A stretch of 11,116 bases of DNA from Oscillospiraceae bacterium (lineage in GTDB: Bacteria; Bacillota_A; Clostridia; Oscillospirales; Oscillospiraceae): NCBI GenBank assembly GCA_017627975.1, contig JAGAFT010000189.1, forward strand, positions 1 to 11,116, in the 5' to 3' direction. This document shows, one piece after another, positions 1 through 5,238 of this stretch. Under the pieces are notes generated by a model. The model had not been told where the DNA came from. It ran no database searches and saw nothing but the letters and a program-made list of their open reading frames with translations. A program made the translations under genes and the position numbers. Position 1 is the stretch's first letter. The number at the start of each line of letters is the position of its first letter.

Positions 1-75
1 GAACTCCACGACCTGCATAACCTGGCCGTCCATCTCAAATGTTACGCCGTTTCTGAAATCGCCTGCTGTGATCAT
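1..75 (-). CDS. efp: Elongation factor P, N-terminal part (runs off the window)
   Basis: EF-P binds ribosomes stalled at consecutive prolines and promotes peptide-bond formation. Only the first 25 codons are inside the window. The translated start MITAGDFRNGV and the following FEMDG and QVVEF segments match the conserved beginning of the EF-P KOW-like N domain. The ATG is at 75-73, and a GGAGG ribosome binding site (83-87 on this strand) lies 7 nt upstream, so the start is well supported. The diagnostic modified-lysine/arginine loop would lie just beyond the window edge. It has its own promoter (128-156) and is transcribed away from the sugar ATPase gene. Identity rests on 25 residues, but the match to this very conserved start is strong. 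Confidence 0.9.
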   Translation of the reverse strand, partial: MITAGDFRNGVTFEMDGQVMQVVEF

Positions 76-127
76 AAAAAAACCTCCGAATAGTTGAATC
101 ATTCTGTGGGACTGTATTGTCTTGCCT

Positions 128-156
128 ATTCTATCTTATCTGCGGCCGTTTTGCAA
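128..156 (-). promoter_or_regulatory. SigmaA-type promoter of efp
   Basis: Read on the minus strand, TTGCAA (156-151) and TAGAAT (133-128) are separated by exactly 17 bp. The start of transcription would fall near position 121, giving a leader of about 45 nt that includes the GGAGG site at 83-87. No other gene lies between it and efp. Confidence 0.7.
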
Positions 157-165
157 GCGCTTTTT
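150..165. promoter_or_regulatory. Candidate cre (CcpA) operator
   Basis: The sequence TTGCAAGCGCTTTTT contains the AAGCGCTT palindromic core of catabolite-responsive elements, with mismatches in the outer positions. It covers the -35 box of the efp promoter and lies roughly 60-75 bp upstream of the -35 box of the sugar-ATPase promoter. Catabolite control of a carbohydrate ATPase would be biologically reasonable, but the match is imperfect, so this is only a candidate. Confidence 0.3.
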
Positions 166-226
166 CATCCCGCTGCCCAATTCCTTCTTTGTGCATCTTT
201 CATAAAAAAGCGCCCGGAAATTTTAC

Positions 227-255
227 TTGCCAAGCGTTCCGCTTTCCGCTATAAT
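227..255 (+). promoter_or_regulatory. SigmaA-type promoter of the sugar ATPase gene
   Basis: TTGCCA (227-232) and a perfect TATAAT (250-255) are separated by 17 bp. Transcription should begin near 262, about 195 nt upstream of the chosen start codon, leaving a long untranslated leader. It is divergent from the efp promoter, with the two -35 boxes about 70 bp apart. Confidence 0.8.
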
Positions 256-261
256 AATCAG

Positions 262-457
262 CGGGTTTTTATGCCCGTTATTCTGACTGCGTATGCGGCT
301 CTCCATTTCTAAGTTGCATACAGCTTTAATAAGGAGGAAGTGTTCATCCCCAGGCTCGGGGTGCGGCAGTGTGGAGACCTGTCGTAATGCGGCGTGCTCC
401 TTCGCGGGCGGTCGCGAGGACATCTCTGGCGGAGGCCGGATGTCCGGAGTCGGAAGC
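262..457 (+). promoter_or_regulatory. Long structured 5' leader of the sugar ATPase mRNA
   Basis: Between the predicted transcription start and the ATG at 458 are about 195 nt with several possible hairpins: GTATGC (291-296) with GCATAC (316-321); CGGCAG with CTGTCG around 364-384; CTTCGCG with CGCGAGG around 400-419; and a perfect 7-bp stem GGACATC (418-424) with GATGTCC (439-445), whose loop carries GGAGG (431-435). A strong but orphan Shine-Dalgarno AAGGAGGA sits at 331-338 with no ATG at a usable distance. The last stem ends directly against the GGAG (446-449) that serves the 458 start. I do not recognise a known riboswitch class. Folding was judged by eye only. Confidence 0.5.
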
Positions 458-1636
458 ATGGCAACTGTTCAGCTGAAAAACATCAAGAAAGTCTACCCCT
501 TCGTAAGCGGCGAGCAGAAGAAAAAGAAAAAGAAAGCAGACGAACCGGAGAAGAAGAAAGCCAATCTCCAGATCACGGATGAAGGCGTCGTCGCCGTTCA
601 GGAATTCAACCTGGACATCGCCGACAAGGAATTCATCGTTCTGGTCGGACCTTCCGGCTGCGGCAAGTCCACCACGCTTCGTATGGTCGCCGGCCTTGAA
701 GAGATCAGCAGCGGTGAGCTGATCATTGACGGCAAGCTCGTGAACGACGTCGCACCGAAAGACCGCGACATCGCCATGGTCTTCCAGAACTACGCTCTGT
801 ACCCCCACATGACCGTGTACGACAACATGGCCTTCTCCCTGAAGCTTCGCAAGGAGCCGAAGGATGTCATTGACAAGAAGGTCCGTGAAGCCGCTGAAAT
901 CCTTGACATCACCCAGTACCTCGAGCGTAAGCCCAAGGCTCTGTCCGGTGGTCAGAGACAGCGTGTCGCCATCGGCCGTGCCATCGTCCGTGACCCGAAG
1001 GTCATGCTGATGGACGAGCCGCTCTCCAACCTCGACGCCAAGCTGCGTAACGAGATGCGTGCTGAGATCATCAAGCTCCGTGAGCGTATCAACACCACCT
1101 TCATTTATGTTACCCATGACCAGACCGAAGCCATGACCCTCGGCGACCGTATCGTCATCATGCGTGACGGCTACATCCAGCAGATCGGCACGCCTCAGGA
1201 AGTCTTCGATCATCCGGCCAACCTCTTTGTCGCCGGCTTCATCGGCATGCCCGTCATGAACATGTTCGATGCCAAGCTCATCCGCGAAGGCGACAAGTAC
1301 TTCGCACAGCTGGCCGATTACAAGGTCGAGCTCTCCGCCGAGAAGGAAGCCCGCCTCCTGAAGAACAACGTCCAGACCCAGGATGTCATCCTCGGTGTTC
1401 GTCCCGAGCATACCGACCTCGCTGACAAGGGTGTCACCGCGAAGGTCGACGTCTCCGAAATGATGGGCTCCAGTGTGCATCTGCATGTCTCCGCCGAGGG
1501 CCGCGATGTCATCATCATCGTCCCGACCATCGACATGAAGGGCAACTTCTCCATCGGCGATACCCTGCACTTCGCGTTCCAGGGCAATGTCGTCCATGTC
1601 TTCAGCAAGGAGACCGAGAAGAACCTCGAGTTCTGA
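458..1636 (+). CDS. ugpC: Carbohydrate ABC importer ATPase (MsmX/MsmK/UgpC family)
   Basis: This 392-residue cytoplasmic ATPase belongs to the family that drives CUT1 sugar importers and often serves several permeases; no permease or binding-protein gene is nearby, as is usual for such shared ATPases. Visible motifs are Walker A GPSGCGKST (64-72), Q-loop Q110, signature LSGGQ (162-166), Walker B ending D186-E187, D-loop SNLD (190-193) and switch H220. Residues about 270-390 are the C-terminal TOBE/OB regulatory region. A lysine-rich insert (about 15-36) separates the first two strands, unlike the short MsmX loop. ATG 458 is preferred because MATVQLKNIKKVYP is the family start and GGAG lies 8 nt upstream. 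In-frame starts at 440 and 293 are possible but fit less well. It has its own promoter and a strong terminator. The substrate cannot be read from an ATPase; glycerol-3-phosphate is only the name of one family branch. Confidence 0.93.
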   Translation: MATVQLKNIKKVYPFVSGEQKKKKKKADEPEKKKANLQITDEGVVAVQEFNLDIADKEFIVLVGPSGCGKSTTLRMVAGLEEISSGELIIDGKLVNDVAPKDRDIAMVFQNYALYPHMTVYDNMAFSLKLRKEPKDVIDKKVREAAEILDITQYLERKPKALSGGQRQRVAIGRAIVRDPKVMLMDEPLSNLDAKLRNEMRAEIIKLRERINTTFIYVTHDQTEAMTLGDRIVIMRDGYIQQIGTPQEVFDHPANLFVAGFIGMPVMNMFDAKLIREGDKYFAQLADYKVELSAEKEARLLKNNVQTQDVILGVRPEHTDLADKGVTAKVDVSEMMGSSVHLHVSAEGRDVIIIVPTIDMKGNFSIGDTLHFAFQGNVVHVFSKETEKNLEF

Positions 1637-1663
1637 TCTTCCCTTCTGTGATTCTGTTTTTTC

Positions 1664-1698
1664 GAAACCCTCCCGCCGAGAGGCGGGAGGGTTTCTTT
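1664..1698 (+). terminator. Intrinsic terminator after the sugar ATPase gene
   Basis: A perfect 14-bp stem (1664-1677 with 1682-1695) closes on a GAGA tetraloop and is followed by a short T-rich stretch interrupted by one C. It lies 27 nt after the ATPase stop and only 8 nt before the start codon of the next gene. Confidence 0.88.
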
Positions 1699-1706
1699 GA
1701 GGTCTT

Positions 1707-3836
1707 ATGGATTTTTCCGAGTTTGAAAACCGATATCTCCTGCACCTGAATTCCCAGCAGCGCGAAGCCGTTCTTTCGGTGGAGGGGCCGGTGCTCCTCC
1801 TCGCCACCCCCGGCAGCGGCAAGACCACGGTGCTGGTGATCCGTCTGGGATATATGGTGCTCTGCCGCGGCATCGACCCGCGACAGATCCTCACCATGAC
1901 CTATACCCGGGCCGCCGCCAGAGACATGCGAAGCCGTTTTGCCTCTCTCTTCGGGGAAGAACTGGCCGGCCGGCTGCAGTTTCGTACCATCAACGGCGTC
2001 TCTTCCAAGCTCGTCACCTACTCCGCCGCCCGCCTTGGCCGCGAGCCCTTTTCCCTTCTCGGGGAAGGCGGAGAACGCAGCCGGATTCTGAGCGAGCTTT
2101 ATCAGGCTGTCAACGATGAATACACCGAAGAGACCACGCTCCGCGAAGTCGGCACCGCCATCACCTTCATCAAAAACATGATGCTCACGGAGGCGGAGAT
2201 TGAAGCGCGCAAGTGGTCCGTTCCCAATCTGCCGGAGCTCTACCGCCGCTACCAGGCGGAGCTTCGCCGCCTGCGCCTGATGGACTATGACGACCAGATG
2301 GTCTACGCCCTTACGCTCCTGCGCCGCTTTCCGGATGTTCTGGACAGCTTTCAGGAGCAGTATCGCTACCTCTGTGTGGATGAGGCCCAGGACACCTCCA
2401 AAGTCCAGCATGAGATCATCCGCCTGCTCGCCTCCAGGTATGAAAACCTTTTCTTGGTCGGGGATGAGGACCAGAGCATCTACGCGTTCCGCGCCGCTTT
2501 TCCGGAAGCGCTGATGTCCTTTTCCGGCGATCATCCGGGGGGCAGACTGCTTCTGATCGAAGAGAACTATCGCTCCACCCCGGAGATTGTCGACGCCGCA
2601 AACGGTTTTGTCATGAAGAACCGCTTCCGGCACCCGAAATCCATGCGGGCCACCCGGGAGAGCGGCCTTCCGGTCCGGATGATCCCAGTGGCGGACCGGA
2701 AGGCGCAGTATGAGTATATCTTCTCCCAACGGGAGGCCTGGGGCAACGAGACCGCGATTCTCTTCCGGAACAATGACATCGTGCTCCCGCTGATCGACCG
2801 CTTTGAGCAGACCGAAATTCCGTATCGCTGCCGGAACTATGAAGACAGTTTTTTCACGCATCGCATTGTCCGCGACATCACGGACACCATCTGCTTTGCC
2901 TCCGCCCCAGACAATGCAGAGCTCTTTCTCCGGCTGTACTTCAAGTTCGGCGCCGGCATCAGCGGCAGCGCCGCCCGTCAGGCGGTTCGTCTGGGAGCGG
3001 GCCGCGGAAAGAATCTCTTCGAGGTGCTGCTTTCCTGCCCCGACCTGAAGGAATCGTCCCGGGATTCCGTCGGACGCATTCTCCAGGGGCTCCGCCGGCT
3101 TCCCTCCGACTCCGCCGGCCAGGCAATCCGCCGGATCTGGGACGATCTGCGATACGGAAAATACGTGGAATACCGCGGGATGGACAGCGGGAAGTATTTC
3201 ATTCTCCAGATGCTCTCCCAGGGTCTCCCCTCTGCCGCCGCACTGCTGGAGAAGCTGGACCGGCTCCGTGGTGTTATCTCAAGTCATGAGAACCTCAGCG
3301 GTCCGGTTCTCTCCACCATCCATTCCAGCAAGGGGCTGGAGTATGAGCGGGTGGTGCTGCTGGACATGCTGGACGGGATCTTGCCCTCTCTTCCGGCCGC
3401 TCGCGCAAACTCAGACGACGAGATCCGCGTCTATGAGGAGGAGCGCAGGCTCTTCTATGTCGGCATGACCCGGGCACGGGATGAGCTCTGCATCTTTCTC
3501 CCTCAGGATGGAGCGAGCTTTCCCCGCGAGATCGCCAAAGCCCTGCCGCTCTCCGGTTCTGACCGCCGGAAGCTTTTCGGCTTTCTTCGCCTGCCGCTTC
3601 CGATCCGCCGGCCAACTCCGGTTCCAAAGAAGGCCGTGGATCCCGCCCGCTTTCTGTCCCAGATCGATGTCGGCTCCCGGCTTTTCCATAAAAGCTTCGG
3701 TTCCGGCACGGTATATGAGATTTCCGGCGATATCCTCACGGTCGACTTTGACCGTGCAGGCCGGAAGAAACTCAGCATCTCCGTCAGCCTGCAGGCCGGG
3801 CTTCTGAAACCGGATTCCGATCCGGCATCAGGCTGA
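1707..3836 (+). CDS. UvrD/PcrA-type superfamily 1A DNA helicase
   Basis: A 709-residue ATP-dependent 3'-5' DNA helicase of the UvrD/Rep/PcrA group, expected to act in DNA repair and replication-fork clearing. Motifs appear in order: Q motif LNSQQ (14-18), Walker A ATPGSGKTT (33-41), motif Ia TMTYTRAAARDM (63-74), motif II VDEAQD (224-229), motif III GDEDQSIYAFR (252-262), ENYRS (286-290), motif V TIHSSKGLEYE (537-547) and motif VI FYVGMTRARD (583-592). Residues about 655-700 (VGSRLFHKSFGSGTV onward) resemble the Tudor-like tail with which UvrD/PcrA bind RNA polymerase. Length matches PcrA/UvrD. The ATG at 1707 has GAGG 4 nt upstream. The gene starts just after the preceding terminator and I see no promoter of its own. 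Whether it is the housekeeping pcrA or a second paralogue cannot be told here; the divergence of the 2B region suggests a paralogue. Confidence 0.9.
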   Translation: MDFSEFENRYLLHLNSQQREAVLSVEGPVLLLATPGSGKTTVLVIRLGYMVLCRGIDPRQILTMTYTRAAARDMRSRFASLFGEELAGRLQFRTINGVSSKLVTYSAARLGREPFSLLGEGGERSRILSELYQAVNDEYTEETTLREVGTAITFIKNMMLTEAEIEARKWSVPNLPELYRRYQAELRRLRLMDYDDQMVYALTLLRRFPDVLDSFQEQYRYLCVDEAQDTSKVQHEIIRLLASRYENLFLVGDEDQSIYAFRAAFPEALMSFSGDHPGGRLLLIEENYRSTPEIVDAANGFVMKNRFRHPKSMRATRESGLPVRMIPVADRKAQYEYIFSQREAWGNETAILFRNNDIVLPLIDRFEQTEIPYRCRNYEDSFFTHRIVRDITDTICFASAPDNAELFLRLYFKFGAGISGSAARQAVRLGAGRGKNLFEVLLSCPDLKESSRDSVGRILQGLRRLPSDSAGQAIRRIWDDLRYGKYVEYRGMDSGKYFILQMLSQGLPSAAALLEKLDRLRGVISSHENLSGPVLSTIHSSKGLEYERVVLLDMLDGILPSLPAARANSDDEIRVYEEERRLFYVGMTRARDELCIFLPQDGASFPREIAKALPLSGSDRRKLFGFLRLPLPIRRPTPVPKKAVDPARFLSQIDVGSRLFHKSFGSGTVYEISGDILTVDFDRAGRKKLSISVSLQAGLLKPDSDPASG

Positions 3837-3881
3837 GCGGAGTTCAGTCTGACTTTATCTGCCTATTTTCTTGTTTTAAGG

Positions 3882-3910
3882 TTGACAGTCTGCATTTTTC
3901 TCATTATAAT
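3882..3910 (+). promoter_or_regulatory. Perfect consensus sigmaA promoter of the symporter gene
   Basis: TTGACA (3882-3887) and TATAAT (3905-3910) are both exact consensus with an exact 17-bp spacer. Transcription should start near 3917, about 60 nt before the start codon. Such a strong promoter suggests that control, if any, lies downstream, where a terminator-like hairpin is present. Confidence 0.85.
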
Positions 3911-3926
3911 ACCGCTGAAATGAAAA

Positions 3927-3960
3927 GCATCTGCGTTCATCCGAAGCAGATGTCTTTTTT
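3927..3960 (+). terminator. Leader hairpin plus T6: attenuator candidate
   Basis: CATCTGC (3928-3934) pairs perfectly with GCAGATG (3946-3952) around an 11-nt loop, extended by a G-T pair, and six T residues follow at 3955-3960. It lies between the consensus promoter and the ribosome binding site (AGGAGG, 3968-3973), so it would act on the symporter transcript itself rather than on the upstream gene alone. It could equally terminate read-through from the helicase gene. The stem is short, so efficiency may be partial. Confidence 0.6.
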
Positions 3961-3978
3961 ACCGCACAGGAGGAAATC

Positions 3979-5151
3979 ATGAAAAAGTTCTTTACCAGTC
4001 TTCCCTTCCGCCTGCTCATTGCTCTGGCCATCGGCATTCTGCTCGGCCAGGTTTTCGGTGAGGTTGCGATGAAGGTCGTTGTCTCCATTCAGTACATTCT
4101 CGGCCAGCTCATTATGTTCTGTGTTCCGCTGATCGTCATTGGCTTCATTGCCCCGTCCATTACCCGCATGGGCAGCAATGCTTCCCGTATGCTGGGTGTG
4201 GCCGTCGTGCTCGCCTATGTCAGTTCCATCTGCGCAGCGCTCATGAGCACCGCCGCCGGCTATGCGCTGATTCCGCATCTCTCCATCGTGACGGATATAG
4301 AAGGGCTTCGCGATCTGCCCCCGGTTATCTTCCAGCTCAACATCCCGCAGATCATGTCTGTCATGAGCGCGCTGGCCTTTGCGCTGCTGATCGGCCTCGC
4401 GGCGGTCTGGACCAAAAGCAAAGTCACCTGCAGTCTGCTGGAGGAATTTCAGAACATCGTACTGAAAATCGTGGAGCGCGTCATCATCCCCATTCTTCCC
4501 ATTTACATCTGCTCCACCTTCTGCAATCTCAGCTATGAGGGCATGATCACCCATCAGCTTCCCGCCTTTGTCGAGATCATCCTGATCGTCATGCTCGGCC
4601 ACTACATCTGGCTTGCGGTGCTGTACCTGATCGCCGGGGCCTATTCCGGCAGAAAGCCCTGGGAAGTGCTCCGTCATTACGGTCCCGCCTATCTCACCGC
4701 CGTCGGCACCATGTCCAGCGCGGCAACGCTCTCGGTTGCACTGGAAGGCGCCCGCAAGAGCAAGGTGCTTCGCCGTGACATGGTGGACTTCGGCATTCCG
4801 CTCTTCGCCAACATTCACCTCTGCGGCTCTGTTCTCACCGAAGTCTTCTTCTGCATGACCATCTCCAAAATGCTCTACGGTCAGCTTCCCTCTGTCGGAA
4901 CGATGATCCTCTTCTGCGCGCTGCTCGCGGTCTTCGCCATCGGCGCTCCCGGTGTTCCGGGCGGCACGGTCATGGCCTCTCTGGGCCTCATCATCAGCGT
5001 GCTGGGATTTGACGATGCCGGCACGGCGCTGATGCTCGCGATCTTCGCCCTGCAGGACAGCTTCGGCACCGCCTGCAACGTCACCGGCGACGGCGCGCTG
5101 ACGCTCTTCCTTACCGGCTATGCCGAAAAGCACCATATCACCGAAATCTGA
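3979..5151 (+). CDS. Dicarboxylate/amino acid:cation symporter (DAACS/SDF family)
   Basis: A 390-residue multi-span membrane protein of the glutamate-transporter fold, importing an organic acid or amino acid with Na+ or H+. The first hydrophobic segment begins near residue 10 after MKKFF. HP1 carries SSAAT (246-250), HP2 carries GAPGVPGG (322-329), and TM8 carries D360, T364 and N367 in the DxxxTxxN arrangement, followed by TGD (369-371). By alignment from memory with the archaeal homologue GltPh, the arginine that holds the acidic side chain (R397) is replaced by G363, so a glutamate/aspartate substrate is doubtful; a neutral or differently bound substrate is inferred. AGGAGG (3968-3973) lies 5 nt before the ATG. 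It is a single-gene unit with its own promoter and terminators. Slightly shorter than the usual ~420 residues. Substrate unknown. Confidence 0.9.
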   Translation: MKKFFTSLPFRLLIALAIGILLGQVFGEVAMKVVVSIQYILGQLIMFCVPLIVIGFIAPSITRMGSNASRMLGVAVVLAYVSSICAALMSTAAGYALIPHLSIVTDIEGLRDLPPVIFQLNIPQIMSVMSALAFALLIGLAAVWTKSKVTCSLLEEFQNIVLKIVERVIIPILPIYICSTFCNLSYEGMITHQLPAFVEIILIVMLGHYIWLAVLYLIAGAYSGRKPWEVLRHYGPAYLTAVGTMSSAATLSVALEGARKSKVLRRDMVDFGIPLFANIHLCGSVLTEVFFCMTISKMLYGQLPSVGTMILFCALLAVFAIGAPGVPGGTVMASLGLIISVLGFDDAGTALMLAIFALQDSFGTACNVTGDGALTLFLTGYAEKHHITEI

Positions 5152-5158
5152 ATGCTTA

Positions 5159-5197
5159 AAGGTCCCCGCCTCCGGCGGGGACCTTGCTTTTTCTTTT
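5159..5197 (+). terminator. Intrinsic terminator of the symporter gene
   Basis: A perfect 12-bp stem (5159-5170 with 5174-5185, GC-rich core CCCCGCC/GGCGGGG) with a 3-nt loop is followed by GCTTTTTCTTTTT. It begins 7 nt after the symporter stop. Confidence 0.92.
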
Positions 5198-5199
5198 TG

Positions 5200-5238
5200 T
5201 TATCCCCCGCCGGAGGCGGGGGATAAGCTTTTCTTCTT
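5200..5238 (+). terminator. Second tandem terminator hairpin between convergent genes
   Basis: Another perfect 12-bp stem (5200-5211 with 5215-5226) with a GGA loop is followed on the plus strand by GCTTTTCTTCTT. It abuts the stop codon of the leftward SNF2 gene (5239-5237). On the minus strand the hairpin is followed by an A-rich, not T-rich, stretch, so it is a good rightward terminator but not a canonical leftward one. Leftward transcripts would form the same hairpin as their probable 3' structure. Confidence 0.7.

Noticed and set aside
340..387. GTG-initiated 15-codon leader peptide after the SD at 333-337
   Set aside because: Only 2 nt separate the SD from the GTG, too close for normal initiation, and the peptide has no regulatory codon pattern.
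293..457. N-terminal extension of the sugar ATPase from ATG 293
   Set aside because: No binding site before 293, the extension is Cys/Gly/Arg-rich and unlike the family, and the family start coincides with ATG 458.
344..1897. 517-codon open frame on the minus strand over the sugar ATPase gene
   Set aside because: It is antisense to an unmistakable ABC ATPase, has no family motifs and is explained by the strongly C-ending codon use of the real gene.
1602..2861. 419-codon minus-strand frame over the helicase gene
   Set aside because: Antisense shadow of a gene with complete helicase motifs; no ribosome binding site or recognisable domain.
3937..5136. 399-codon minus-strand frame over the symporter gene
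   Set aside because: Highly charged, His/Asp/Glu-rich product typical of the antisense of a membrane protein gene; no recognisable domain.
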